Shown: positions 34,373 to 46,815, numbered from the stretch's first letter. The stretch is 64,000 nucleotides of DNA from Leptodontidium sp. MPI-SDFR-AT-0119 (GCA_020726505.1 JAHLEZ010000038.1:186001-250000); one strand, 5' to 3'. Notes: generated by a model from the sequence alone, not told the origin. Program-made: numbers and translations.

Positions 34373-35458
34373 GTTGATGTTTTCATTGGTATATTATACG
34401 TAGCGCTCGGAAATTCAAGCAATGCACGCATCAGCCGCGAGCAGCTCTGATTGCAGCATGCTACTAGGACAGCCTGCCTTGGAATGTGTCAAGTTCCCAA
34501 GGAAAACGCTCGTGCACGCGTTAAGAGTTGGCTGTGATAACGGCTGCTCAACAAGCTCGAGGATCAACCCCCACTCTCCTTTAACTTGCTCTTATCTTCC
34601 TCAAATCGTCTTCTTAATAATACTTCCGGGATATGGCGATGGCAATCTACCCATAACCGCTAATATTCAACCTATCTACACCTATCCATCTCATTGCGGC
34701 TTCCTTTAAAATCTTCCGGGCTGGTTCAAACGTCTATACACGTGCCTCACACTGGGATACTGACCTCGTCTATTACCCACCCTCATTCCCAACGTTAACT
34801 ATAAAGCAAGATAGACCGCCAAGGCTTGGATGGGGGGTAAAGGTCAGGCCTTATAAGACTTTATGAAATATCGTGTGAAGCGTCGGGTAATTTAAGTAAC
34901 ATATTTACAACTCGAACCTAGAAACTTCTAAAGAAATAAAGAGGGGGGGAAGGGAAAGAGGACAGCTATATCACTTAAATAAGTTTCTCAAGCTCTATCT
35001 CCGTGAAATAATAGAAACTTTACATCTCTACGAGAAGTCGTCGAATCTAGTAAACTCCTTTATGTCCTTATCACTCCAGGGTTGGTCATCTTCGCGAAAC
35101 GTCGTTCGAGAAGAGTGGATAATGTTCGGTTTATTAGTAGAGGGGCTAAAGGGCCGGACGAAAGCATGGCCACTAGCAAATATAGAGTAGGAGACCAGAA
35201 GAGAAAGAAGCGAGGTAAAATGAATTTTTGTAGGCTAAACGGGAATAAAGATCGTAAATGAGATGGACTATTTGTATGTTCGAACTTGCACAAGGAATGT
35301 AAGGTAGAACCGCGGTACTCATACTTTAAGAGTGGGAAATTTGCCCTGCTTTCCCGAGTCGCAGCGAGATTACCGCGAGTCAGGAACAGGGGAGCAGCCG
35401 GATCAAGAGCTCGAGAGATCGAATAAGTTTTGTCAGGCCCTTTCCGGCGGTAGCAACG
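34373..35458. other. intergenic region, partly decayed
   Basis: No convincing gene. 34800-35300 is AT-rich and stop-dense. The open minus frame 35060-35530 shows no motif and overlaps the decayed helicase upstream region, so I do not call it. Confidence 0.4.
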
Positions 35459-36440
35459 GTGCACGTCCTCTTCATTGGTTCCTCGCATGGTCGACGAGAG
35501 TGGTGGGTGAAACGACGGCCCCAGGAGCATGAGATCTTACAAAAGCCAAGGGTAGAGAAAGCTACGGACATGCAGACGAAAATTGGAAGGAATTTGACAG
35601 GTTCCGTACGAGCAGTACGCGTGGTAAAAGAGAAAGGGTGCAGCAGACGTAAGGGAGCTGACACCCTTGAAGCGGCCTAAGGTCTTGCATCTTGAGAAGC
35701 CAGACGCGGAGGCTGGGAAGGACCAACTCATTCTGAAAGCTCTACGAAGGTTTTACGGAATGACTATGCCCAGTTCTAGACGCCACAGCAGAAAGAGGCT
35801 GTGCGATTGGCTATAGCGAAGCAGAGGCCGAGGTTGCAATTCTACCAGTCGGTGGAGGAAAGAGCTTGATTTTCATGGTGCCTACTGTAATTACCACCAC
35901 ATGCTGAGGTTACCCGCTGCAATGATGACTACAAGCACTGGCCTGAAGCACGCGATTCCTGGCCCCGGGTAGTATTGTGGAAGCAGCTTCAAGTGATGAC
36001 TTCTTGCAGTGGGCTGCAGATCTGCGTGTCCGGGGGGAGCTCGACCGGGTGGTCGTCGACGAGTGTCATCTCAGTCACTGCTGCTGACGAGTACTGGAGG
36101 TTGGTGCTCCTCCGCAACCTTGGCTGCCCGTTCGTATTCATGACTAGGACCTTGCCGCCACTCTGCCTACGGGAATTTGAGGAGGCTTTGCAGCTGCAGA
36201 ACGACAGTTCGCGAGACATTGGCCCATGAGTTGGTCAACTGACTGCACGTCTGGTTAAGAAGTGTCAAAGTGGTCTGAGGGTGACGCGATATCTGTCGAA
36301 TCCAGAACGCTTTCCTCCCTCAAGGCCTTATTATTGGATTTCGGAACTTTCCCCCTTGATGCAGCACAGCTGAGTGAGCATGCAACTACAGTAGGCTGCC
36401 CAAAAGCTGTCGACAGACTTTTTTTCGCCCGGCTAGAGAG
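35459..36440 (+). pseudogene. RecQ-like (telomere-linked type) DEAD/DEAH helicase relic
   Basis: In shifting frames the plus strand shows the ordered motifs of a RecQ-like helicase: LTGSVRAVRVVKEKG (near 35592), ALRRFYG and TPQQKEAVRLAIAKQRPR (Q-motif-like, about 35735-35830), motif I VAILPVGGGKSLIFMVPT (from 35833), DDFLQWAADLRVRGELD, motif II RVVVDECH (DECH at 36058-36069), then TAADEYW, NLGCPFVFMT and TLPPLCLREFEEALQLQN in the next frame. Frameshifts lie after motif I and after DECH. Together with the OrsD fragment upstream it resembles fungal OrsD-RecQ proteins, some of which are subtelomeric. The C-terminal helicase half is not recognisable. Inactive. Confidence 0.65.
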
Positions 36441-37422
36441 GGAGTAATAATAAGGCTGTAGATATAAGCCAGTAAAAGAATTCCCGCATGCAAGCCTCTA
36501 CTAAAAGAGAAAGGTCGCAACCTATAATTAGATAATAAGGCGCCAGCTTTCAGAGATCTCTACGGCACAGCTAAAGAATATGACAGCACGGGCAGCGTTT
36601 GCGCTCGACTGTTATTGCAACTTCGATTGCGGTCAGCTATTGTAAGGTTACGGTATTGCCAAGTATGCGGCTGGTTAGGTCCTGAACAACCAATTGAGAG
36701 CGGCGCCTGGCGCGATGCGGGCTTGCCGTCTAGTCGTTTACTTAAGTTTAAAAATTATTAGTTTAATATATATTATAAATATTATATAAAAGAATTACAA
36801 ATAAAACCTTTAACGTACGACTCTTGTTTACTAGTTAATATTAAAGAGAATTACGATTTCGGAGTCGTAAGGATATAAATAAACGATACTTTAATTCTAA
36901 GTATTACGGCTGGCAAGAGGCTGATACGGTGCAATAAAAGTACTTTGTATTTAGGCTTATTATTACGCTTAGAATTAAGAAGAAAAGATAAGGAGAAAAG
37001 AAAAGCTTTTTATAAAAGGGAGCTCGATTATAAATATATAAAAAAGCTTCTTAACTTTACTCGATTAGGTATAACGTAGTCGTATGCTATTCTTTAGTTA
37101 TTTATTAAGAAGTCGCATCTTCGCAATTAAGTCTTTCTTATTAGGCTTAGCGCCGTCGTAAAACCTTGTTATAATGTTACGAGGCTATGCGAGTCGCGTT
37201 AATTAAAATACGAGATTAGAGAACTAAAAGTTATAATATTACCCCTTCTTTTTAAAGAATTACGTCCTCGTAATTGAGGTTATAGGTTTATTATCTTTTA
37301 AATTATTATAATTATCGATACTAGTGTTATAAGCTTTTAGTTATTTAAGTAAAGCTTTTACAAGTTCGTTAGCTTTTTTATTATTTATATAAAAAGCTTT
37401 AATTATATAAGGGATTATTATA
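36441..37422. repeat. AT-rich RIP-decayed sequence, left part
   Basis: From about 36730 the sequence turns sharply AT-rich with very frequent TTAATA/TATTAA words and no open frame. This is the start of a block that runs to about 43 kb. No motif is visible in this part. Confidence 0.5.
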
Positions 37423-37427
37423 ATATT

Positions 37428-37577
37428 TGTAACGACTGGCTCCTGTGCAGTCGTCACGTGTGTACTAGCTATGTCGCATTAGGCCTAGCCCTGATTAGTC
37501 AGCCTCTCCTTAAGAGAGTGCTTCGTGTTCCTGTAGCTTTCTCTCCTCAATTGATTCTTCTAAGTCAGACCGTCACA
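37428..37577. mobile_element. solo LTR, family B (150 bp)
   Basis: Begins TGTAACGAC and ends GACCGTCACA (TG...CA ends with a short imperfect inverted repeat), flanked by the perfect 5-bp repeat ATATT (37423-37427 and 37578-37582). It is clearly GC-richer than the surrounding RIP block and lacks its TpA bias, so it inserted after most of the decay. The terminal nucleotides resemble family A, but the interior differs. Confidence 0.85.
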
Positions 37578-38740
37578 ATATTCGAGTATAAGTATTACTT
37601 TAGGTTTTTATCGGCGCTTAATTATTTAATACAATACTAGAGCCTTTGATTTATTAGCTTTAAGCTTAAAATAGCCTTAATTTCTTACTCGTCTTGGTTT
37701 AGGAAAAGTTAAATTAGTGCCGGCGTTTATTTAGCTTAACTAGGCAGGGGGTTATAAATGTACTTTCGTAGTAAGTAAGTATAAAATACGGGGTATTTAG
37801 TCCAATTCTCCGGTAGTTTTATCTTTTAATTTTCTTTTTCTTTCGAGAGTATTTTAATTAAGTTATATTACTTATTAAAGAGCTTTTGCGAAGATTAATT
37901 TACTTTCTAGTTCCGAGAATCTATTAGTATTAAATCACTTACGTTCTAATTAATAATACAGTCAGTATAATTAGCTAATCGCTTTATTTTCTTTTATTAT
38001 GCTTTTAGTAATGATTATATTATTTTAATAACTGTTTTCATATGTATTATTACTTATAAAGCCTTCTCGCAATTAAGCTTTTTTATTCTCGTAATTAATA
38101 GTTCCGAGTCTATTATATCTTAAGAGGTTCTTAGTTTTATATTATTAAGTAGCTAAAATAAAGTTAAATTACTAAGAAATTTGTAAGGCAACGTAAGTAA
38201 TATAATATTCATAATTAATAAAGATCGCTTTAATTATCTTAGTAATAATAGTAAAATAGCTAAAGTCGTTACTTGATATATTAGTTAATAACCTTAGTTT
38301 AGTTATTAATATTAAGGTTATATACTGTCGTAAACTTTACTTTAATACTAAGTATTTAATAATACTTCTTTTAAAAGAAAAAGATAAATGAAGGGCCTTG
38401 ATCCGATATAATTAAATTCGATATACTAAAGTAACAAGTCTAATAAACGAGGAAGAAAGTAGTTATATCTTTAATTATAATTGTATTATTATAAGGTATT
38501 AAAACCAGTTTCTTAAACAAGCGGTTAATAATAATTATAATAAAGTTGTACTCGTTCTTATTTAAGAGTAAATTTATAAAATTTATCGTAAGGTATTAAT
38601 ATAATTAAGCGGGGATCGGTAAAAGGTGTAAAAAACTAAAAGTCTTATTTTTGTAAAATAGAGAATAATAGTGTGAATAATGATTCTATTGAGGGGGCAT
38701 TTCTAGGTCTATATAACTACTTTGAGTACTAAGCTTTTGT

Positions 38741-38949
38741 ATCGGTTATTAGCTTTATTAGCTTTGTATTAAAGGCTCATATCGGTTATTAGCTTTGTAT
38801 CAAGTTATTAACTTTGTATCAAAGGCTCGCATCGGTTATTAGCTTTATATCAAGTTATTAGCTTTGTATTAAGAGCTCGCATTTGTATTAAGCTCTTGTA
38901 TTAAGCTCTTGTATTAAGCTCTTGTATTAAGCTCTTGCATTAAGCTCTT
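38741..38949. repeat. minisatellite: 40-50 bp units followed by 13-bp units
   Basis: Three units start ATCGGTTATTAGCTTT at 38741 (40 bp), 38781 (50 bp) and 38831 (50 bp). They are followed by five 13-bp units GTATTAAGCTCTT at 38885-38949, the last with one substitution. The short unit resembles the end of the long unit (GTATTAAGAGCTC), so it probably arose from it by slippage. Confidence 0.9.
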
Positions 38950-39779
38950 GTATGCGGCTGGTATTCTTATAATTTTTGCAAGCTTTTTAACGGAAGTAAT
39001 TATAATTCGTTATATAACGGCTTACGTTAATTATAAGATTATTCTAATAGTATTTATAATTAAATAAAAGCTTTATTTTCTTAATCCCGGCATAAGTAAT
39101 AAAAGGTTGCGCGTATATATAACGTATTAGCCTTATACATAATTCTAGTAATTCCAGTAATATTTCCAAATATCTTTGAAAAAATAACTTATTATTCGAT
39201 AGCTTATAATCTAAGTTATAATCACGGGCTCTTTATTCAAAATTCTTTAAAGTAAGAAACTTTTTATTTATTATTAAAACTTAATTAATAATATTATATT
39301 TAACAATATCGTACGCGATTATAAAATTAAGGTTTAGCTTATTAACGACAAGGGTCTCGAGTTCGATTATTATTATATAATCCTCGGTCTTTTACTTTAC
39401 CTCGTGCTTTATTTTTATAAGAACTAAGAAAAACGTACGGTTATTTTATATATTTCGTTTTAACTTTTCCAATTAGGTATTGTTATTTCCCGGTACTAAA
39501 AGGACTTCGAGAAGTGTTAGGAGATATTTATACTTTAGCCGAGCAACTAGCTAAGCGACGACGGCTGAGGAAGGAAATAAAACGAGAGGTATTTTAATTT
39601 ATTATTTTATTACCCGAATAAGTAATCGCGGTTCGCAGGCTTTTAGGTACGAAAATCGCACTTTTCATAAGAAGTCGATAGTAGTTATTTACAAGTCCGC
39701 CGCGACCGAAGGATCGATTTTATTAGCTGAAATAAGTTGCTAACTACGGATTTCTCGTTTACGAGCTTTTGTTATTATA

Positions 39780-40960
39780 AGATCTTAATCACGATAAAAA
39801 AGCGTATCCGCTAACGTATTAATTGTTTTAATATAATATATAATCGTAAAATAAAAGTTAATAAAAAACTTAGCTTAACGTACTTGCTTAGTTGTAAAAT
39901 CTTTCGTTATTATAAAGTACTCAAGGGCTTAGTAATTGGTATATACGTAAACGTTCTTTTAAGCGCTTAAGAGCTTGGGGTAATATTACTTAAAAAAACG
40001 GAAAATAATTAATATGTTTTTATTATATATTAAGTAATTTAACTCGAGATTTATTATAATTTTTAAAAAATATCTTACGGGGTAAAAAATGCCGTCTTCT
40101 TAAAGTTAAGATATAATATTAGTAATAACTGTATTCGAAAAGTTGGTTTCTAACTTAGTTTGTTTTGTAAGGTTATAATAGTAAAGAATTAGTATAAATT
40201 AAAAGGCTTTTTGGAGAATCTCTTATGCGTTTTTGCAAGCGTTATTAAATATAAAAGAAATATTCTTCTTAATAAAAGACCTAAGAGACTTAGTAATACG
40301 ATTATAATTCTTAATAAAACGCTTATAAAAGTTGCAAAAACCTAAGTAACTTTATACTTCACGTATGTTAATCGCATATTATTAATTGTAGATAACTTTA
40401 ATTTTCTCCGGGTTAACTTCGATATTGTTTACTTTTACGATAAAACTAAGAAACTTAGTTTTTTATATATCGAATTCGGATTTCTTAATATAGCTTATAA
40501 CTTATAGGCCTGTAATATAATTATAACTTTTTTCATATAAATTTCATGTTTTATTAGTGTAATTAAGAAGATAAGAATATTATTTATATAAATTAAGCAA
40601 AAGTCGTCTAAATATTTCATTAAGATTTCGTTTATAAAATGCTAAAAAATCGCTAAATTATTCGTAAGTCCAAAAAGAAGCACTTTATACTTATAAGTAT
40701 TATATTATATATAAAACGTAATATAATTAGCGCTCTCGGGGAACATTCGGATTCTATAAAAAGCTTACTAAATATCGAGCTTCGTAAAACCTTCGCTTTA
40801 CAAATACGAGTTATTATTTCATCGATTAGCGGAATCGAGTAAAAGTCTTTCTTTAATAAGGCATTAAGTTTTTGGTAATTAATATAAAAATAAAGACTCT
40901 TATTAGCTTTTTTAGTAAAGAGAATTAGTACCGCGTAAAAGGCGCTTAAAAGTTCTATAA
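39780..40960 (-). pseudogene. Ty3/gypsy retrotransposon pol relic (RT and RNase H)
   Basis: The minus strand reads SLYFYINYQKLNALLKKDFY and IPLIDE at about 40820-40900, which is the FRxCVDYRKLNxxTxxDxYPLPLIDE region of gypsy reverse transcriptase. The catalytic region at 40567-40620 reads YLDDFCLIYINNILIF, where the two Asp of the active site have become Asn (G-to-A). Further on, at 39797-39950, ALEYFIITKDFTTKQVR, then AKFFINFYFTIIYYIKTINT and LADTLF match the RNase H end (DHKxLEYF...RQARW..FL..ADALSR), with stops for Trp. Order and strand are correct for gag-PR-RT-RH-INT read from high to low coordinates. No LTR pair could be identified. Confidence 0.8.
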
Positions 40961-43400
40961 ATCTTTTGTAAAAGTTATTGATAATATAACGCTTAAGCTT
41001 CGATAATTGCTTTTCGATTATATGTTAAAAAAGCTTAAACGAAAAGTCGTTTAATTGTATTAATTCAATCTTATGGTTTACGCCTCGTTAATGCGGGGGC
41101 AGTTTATAAAAAGCTTATTATAAAAAGAAAAATGTAAACTTTTAGTATTTTATAAGAAGCTTCTTTCTTACTTGCTTATCGTCTTAAGTATACTTTACCT
41201 TTAAGGCCTTTTTCGAAGTAAGGTCCTTATTCATAAAGGCTAGCTTCATAATAAGCATATTAAGGGTTTCCTTCCAGTAACGCATTAGTTTTTAATTAAT
41301 ATTTATTATAAAAGCTATGAAGGTATTAGTGCCTTATCTTTTACTATTGCGGTGGTTTAAGTATATTATTATTATCACGGCGACCGAAATTAAAAAGATT
41401 TTCGTTAATAAAGGCTTAGCTTTAGCTTCTTGAGTCGAAGTGCGGCGAAAGCGTCTAATTATTATCGGAGGTTTTAGCAACTTAGTATCGTTGGACTTTG
41501 ATTAGTTTTTTATCGTACGAAGCTGTTGCTTTACTTCTTTAATAAAACTTAAGGGGCAAGTAAGCGAGGCCGGTAAGGGAGCTCGGGCACGCAGTGCTAG
41601 GGCATCCATGGCCGCGATTTTAGCTTATTTACGTTAGTAGTCGTCGACTTCTAATTAAGCATTTTTTCGTTCTGCGTTTGGTTAATACGACCTAATAATA
41701 GGTTTATCCGAGCGGTTAAGGCTAACGAGTATACGCTAGTCGAAGTAGGGCTGGACCGGCATATTTAATAATTATTTTAATTTGTTACGGTTTTTCGTGT
41801 ACGATTACTTAAAGTCATAATATTTTAGGAATTTCCGGTTAATTAGGATATTTATATTGCTAAAGTCTGTGACTAAGAAAGAGAAGTTGATACACCGCTT
41901 ATTAATAATAAGAGTAAAAAGAATCGCCGTATTAATAAGCTTGTTTTTTTAATTATTATAATTAATTAAGATAATTAACGTAAGTAAAGTAACGAAGGAG
42001 ATATTAAACTATTTAAAAAGTCGATATATTACGGAGATTTTAATAATATTAAAAATATTTGCTTTGTTATTTATATATATAAGGATTTTAATTAAAAATT
42101 CATTTCTTCTTAATTTAATATTAATTAAGAATTTTTTTTTTAATAAGAGCATGAAAATTAAAAGCTATAATACAAAAGTTACCTCAGCTTCTTGCGATTA
42201 ACGTAAGTTAAAATTAAAGTATATTATTATTTAGAATATATAAAGAAATTAAAAGATTTAGTTATTCTTTTAAAAGCGGTATATAGCGGCAGAACTAAAA
42301 ACAAGTAGCGCTCCCGTGCTTAACAAGCAGTTACCCGTTCTTATACGACACACTTTCCAGTTAGTTAATAATAATAAGGCTTTATTATTATAATTAACTG
42401 AATTAAGCTAATATAGCCGAGAGCAAATAAAGTTAAGCAAATAGCTGTGCTTATATAAAAAGACGCTGCGCTTATTAAGTAACAGCTTTGTAAGCTTCTA
42501 ATACATATATAAATCGACTTTTCGATTTATTAACTAGTTAATTAATTTCAACTACTTTTTTCCGATATTAAAAATAATATTAAAGAGATCTGCTAAGGCC
42601 GTTAAAGCTAAGCGCGCTTTTCTTCTTGTAAGTTATTAATTCAGAATTAATCGATTTATTAGAATTGGCGTTTTAAAAGTTGTAATTATTAACTTTTATA
42701 ATAGTCGAAGAAGAAAAAAGCCGCTGCTAAGGCTTTTTTAGTTGCTTTTGCTTTAAAGAAAGCTGCTTCTGCTACTGCTCGGGTTTATACTTCTTGTTAA
42801 AAAAGAGTTATTTATTTAGTTATTTATTTAGATTATATTAATAACGCTTTTCAGATTAAAAACACCGGAAAATACTTTAATATAATTAGCAGAAGTGCTC
42901 GCTGTTTTACGTGCGCCTTTAGCTACTCTTATAAGGATGCTTCTTCCGCCGCTTAAGCCTATCCAAGCTGAGGAAGTCGAATTGAGTCATTTCGACTTTA
43001 TTTACTATACAAACGTTTAGCGTAGAATTGCCAAGGGAGTTAATTCGAGTTAGTTAATTCGACTTGTTAAGGTTACGTTTAAATAAGCTCAGATGCGGCT
43101 CAAACTCGTATATGAGTTGGCCCAGGCATATACGACACCAACCCCGTCGAGATTTCCACCGGAACTTTATTATAAGGTGAGTTTTACAAGAAGACAGTTG
43201 TTGTCGTCGAGTTTTAATAAGGGAAGCAGATGTACGGGCCAAATGCAAATCCCAAGTATAAAGTGAGTATAAAAGCATAAAAGCATAAAAGCGAAAATTA
43301 CTGCCAGCCATGACACGCATGGGTTCGGAGTATAGATACCGAACGCTTGAGGGCAAGAAGACGTGTAGAGTGTAGAGAGTAAAGAACTAAGTCAATTCGA
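40961..43400. repeat. AT-rich RIP block, probable upstream part of the gypsy element
   Basis: Stop-dense, TpA-rich sequence continuing the gypsy relic upstream on the minus strand, where gag and protease would be expected; I cannot identify either. Small GC-richer islands occur near 41560-41640 and from about 43040. The minus ORF 43054-43356 shows no motif. A short AGCATAAA repeat lies near 43275. Confidence 0.4.
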
Positions 43401-44721
43401 TTTATATTTTTCATATCATAGATCTATTTGTACATTTCCCAGTTTAGCGTGTAGTCGTGTGTTCCCAGTGCAAGCATGCCGTATTACCCAGTGGCATCGA
43501 CGTACATTTGAGGGACAAAGACAAACATAATATGCCACAGGACGAACGGACGCGGATAATCTACGCAAAGAGGTTTCATCGAATAATTTCACGAGTTCCG
43601 GTCGAGCGACTGATTATATAAACTGCCGTTTTTTCTTAGTTATTATAACTTTAAGAACAAGAACGTGCAGGACTATTTAGCTACTCTCTTTTCTAGTTTC
43701 GATTTCACTAGGAGCAAAAGTGATCGCATTCTCTTAAATATCTCGCGCTCTGCTAAGGGTTAAGGACTATAATCGTAGTCTTAGTATATATCACGCTACC
43801 TGACGCTGTCAACCGCTGGATTAAAACCACTGAACTAGTGCACGCTTTCTGCCGCTATCGTGAGGTCGCCTCACGCTACCGCCGTCGCACTACATAACTT
43901 CCACGACCTCTTTTTAAAGAAGAGTTTCCAAAGTTCGGACTTATAGCTCCGACGAATGGAAGAACTACGAAGTACGGATGAGTTTTTGCTGCTGCCTTGT
44001 GAAGATAATAGATCTTGTTAAACGCTATCACCTAATTTGTAAGTCTCGGGGGCTTGTTTTCAAAGACCTGCAGGATTTCAACTGCCATGTGCAGATTATA
44101 TGCGGCATCAACATTCGGGAACTAAGCTTTAAGTATGCGACGAAATAAACTGCGATACATTTTATTAATAAATCGTTAAAGTGCTATCCTTTCCTACTAC
44201 TTCTTTTCTTCTTTTTAGCTTTTCCGGTGACTTTATGTTATATTTAGAGGCAAGATCTTACTCTCGTGATGCAAGTGTTGTATCTGGCTTAATAACGGAG
44301 GGAAAAGACGAAGCACTGGTTGTCTTACTTGATATTTAAGTATCGCAGAAGTATATTCAGCCTTACTTCTTCTGTCCTGATAGCTCCATCAAAATTCTGC
44401 CTGCTCATCCATCGCCAGTGATGAAGTGAGGTTGCGACTACCTAATATAGTATAGCGCACTTCGGCAACTTGCGCTGAAGCTGGACCAAGTGGTATAGCA
44501 GTCCTGCTGAATCCGCGATGACATAATCAATCAACCGCCCAAACTGGAGTACGCCCTCGCTGGGCATCCCCCTCCTATTCTTGATGGTTGCAATCTCGGC
44601 AATCCTACCCCACCTTTACGGAGGTCGACGAGAAGTTCGACGTCTTAGCCAAGCCGCCTTTCTGTTCAGTGGTGTTTAGGTAGTATAACCATCTAGATAC
44701 TGAGGGCCGGGCAGTTGACTG
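43401..44721. other. mixed-composition intergenic region, no gene recognised
   Basis: Frames are short and broken, with no motif on either strand. It ends at the TA target of the Tc1/mariner element. Confidence 0.45.
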
Positions 44722-46815
44722 TACGGAGATCGCGGCACCAAGTGGCTGGAATACAGGGGACTCTCACTGTAACTCCATTGAAGCTCCCTGTAGGTCTCAT
44801 ATGGCCCCTGAAGAGTAATTTGAGGTAATTCGCTTATCTTGATCGTCGTTAGGGAAGTGCGCCACAAGTACTAAAGAGTATTTCTCTACTTAATATACAA
44901 TTACTTTCTCTTCTCCTTTCTTCCGTCCTTCTTTGTACTCGTTGCCACCTCCTAGTCGAATAACCTCTATAATGTGATGAGGTATTCGTTCAATCCATTC
45001 CTAAATCTTATGCTGTGGCATCTTTTCCCAACACCCCTCTCACTTAGCCTTAAGCTTTAAACGACTACTTGTTGCGCCGTGTTTAGTAGTCTCCTTTTTC
45101 ATCCAAAACCACGTTGGCTCGATAGCGTTAAGGTCAAGAGAGTTGCTTGGCCATATGAGCCTCATAATCTCCCACAAGTTATATACCTCTTATTAATATT
45201 TAGAGGCATACGTAGGAGCGTTATTTTCTTGGACTAAAGTATCTAGCCTATCCTTTTAGTATTCTACAGCAAATGGGAGTAGTTTCTCTCGCAAAATCCT
45301 CTGTTAGTATCTGTACCAGTTAATGCCGCCTCTACTAGGCTTATAAACAATAGTACTATTCTCTTTAGAATATACCCACTTTTTGCGTACCCCTCTAGGC
45401 TTGCGGCCGTGTTGTTTGATATAAGATCGCAGCCATTCTCTTTATTGCTTTACCCATCGAGCTTTATCGGCTTTCTCTATACGAGTATTCCTAACATCTA
45501 AATCGGCTTTGCGGTCCCTCTTTTCTTAAGCATTTTCCAGTTCCTACACGTGATATAGGCCCTTCTTGTCGTACAAGAAACATCCCCAAAACATAAACTC
45601 AGAGAAGCCTTTCCACTGTCTTTTAATGACATGCTTATGAAAAGCCTCCCCCGGGAGTCTCCACACACGCCGGCGACCTCTAGTCCCTCCTAATTAGACT
45701 AAAGTTTCGTCTAAGAAGATCACGTTTTTCTAATCCTCTAAAGTCCAATCCTTTCTTTCTATACACCACTCGTACTAGGTTTGCTTGTTAGTGGCATTTA
45801 AGCTAGGTTTTAGCGTGAGTTTACATTAATTGTAACCCCGGGCCTTTAATATCTTCTATATAATTCTCGGTGTAACCTCAAAGTCGGCTTTCTTTACTTC
45901 CCTACTAATCTGCGCTATCGAATAACCTCTAATTGTTGAGTTCTTCGTAACGACCTTCAAAACAGCTCTAATAGCTTCAATTGAGACCTGAGGTCTCCCT
46001 GATCTCAGGGCATTTGTAATATGCCACGTCTCAACGATTATATTACAATTTTCTTTCTATCCACGCTCTCTAGCTATTGCGGCAAGTGAGTAAACACGAG
46101 ACTTTCTTATTCCGGTAATAATAGTAATCTTTGAGATAGGTGCGCGGTCGTCAAGTATTATTATAGCCCGAATTCTAGTTCTAATAGAGAATTCCTTCTT
46201 GACCGAGGAAGTTACTAATGCTCCAGATAGTACTAAAGCGTTAGGTTTGCCCTTGCCCTTGGATTTACTAGCGATTTGGGCCGGAATAGGCTCTTCTAGA
46301 GGATCCACATCTTCGTCCTCATCTTCGGAATCAGACGATAACTCGTACTATTCGGCGGCTTCTTCAGCATCCTCATCATCCGTCTCTCCAGAGACTATCG
46401 AATCAGGGGGATCAGAGAGCTCTGATTGGTTATCTGACAGCCTATAGTCTGCGTAGTCATAGACTCTTTCGGTGTTCATAACGATTCCCACTGTAATATA
46501 GCTTCAGAATATTCGTGTAGTGAATCAAGTAATGTGTGGAGATAATAGAGGAGTTAAAAGAGGGGGAGGGACGTTACCCCTCTAAATAACCCCTCGCCGT
46601 TAGTGGAGCGCACCCCAGTAGTTACAGGGGAATTATGCCTATAAAGGGACATGAGCCTCCTGAATCGGTCAATATTACAGGGAGTCTACAGGGCGGTTCA
46701 CTTGGCTACAGGGTGCATTCGATGGCAAAGGCCTCATAGGCTCTTACAGGTAGTTATAGTGGAGCTACAGTGAGAGTCCCCTGTATTCCAGCCACTTGGT
46801 GCCGCGTTCTTCGTA
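44722..46815 (-). mobile_element. Tc1/mariner-type DNA transposon, complete but dead (2.09 kb)
   Basis: Inverted ends share a long near-identical stretch, including CACCAAGTGGCTGGAATACA and GGGGACTCTCACTGTA, facing each other at 44724-44780 and 46757-46813. Weaker similarity continues about 25 bp inward. Extending outward, both ends read TACG(G/A)AGA(T/A)CGCGG, so the element is bounded by TA at 44722-44723 and 46814-46815. Between them is a minus-strand Tc1-like DDE transposase relic. The right subterminal 200 bp carries several spaced TACAGGG copies. Confidence 0.9.
44890..46479 (-). pseudogene. Tc1-like DDE transposase, RIP-degraded
   Basis: From ATG 46479 to TAA 44890 (530 codons) one frame reads: an acidic N-terminus rich in Asp/Glu/Ser; a helix-turn-helix region (ISKITIITGIRKSRVYSLA; GRPQVSIEAIRAVLKVVTKN; GYSIAQISREVKKADFEVTP); the first catalytic Asp block VIFLDETLV; LPGEAFHKHVIKRQWKGFSE and FMFWGCF; then SLDLNAIEPTWFWMKKETTK and a WIERIPHHIIEVIRLGGGNE ending. 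These are the marks of fungal Tc1-like transposases (DDE_3). Many in-frame stops, several for Trp or Gln, make it inactive. The acidic N-terminus has only one stop, so decay is uneven. Confidence 0.85.

Noticed and set aside
35060..35530. 156-aa open minus frame
   Set aside because: No motif; it overlaps plus-strand helicase-related relic sequence.
38885..38949. Possible CRISPR-like array
   Set aside because: Units are contiguous 13-mers without spacers, and the genome is eukaryotic; this is a minisatellite.
43054..43356. 100-aa open minus frame after the gypsy block
   Set aside because: No motif and no splice support; composition matches nearby non-coding sequence.
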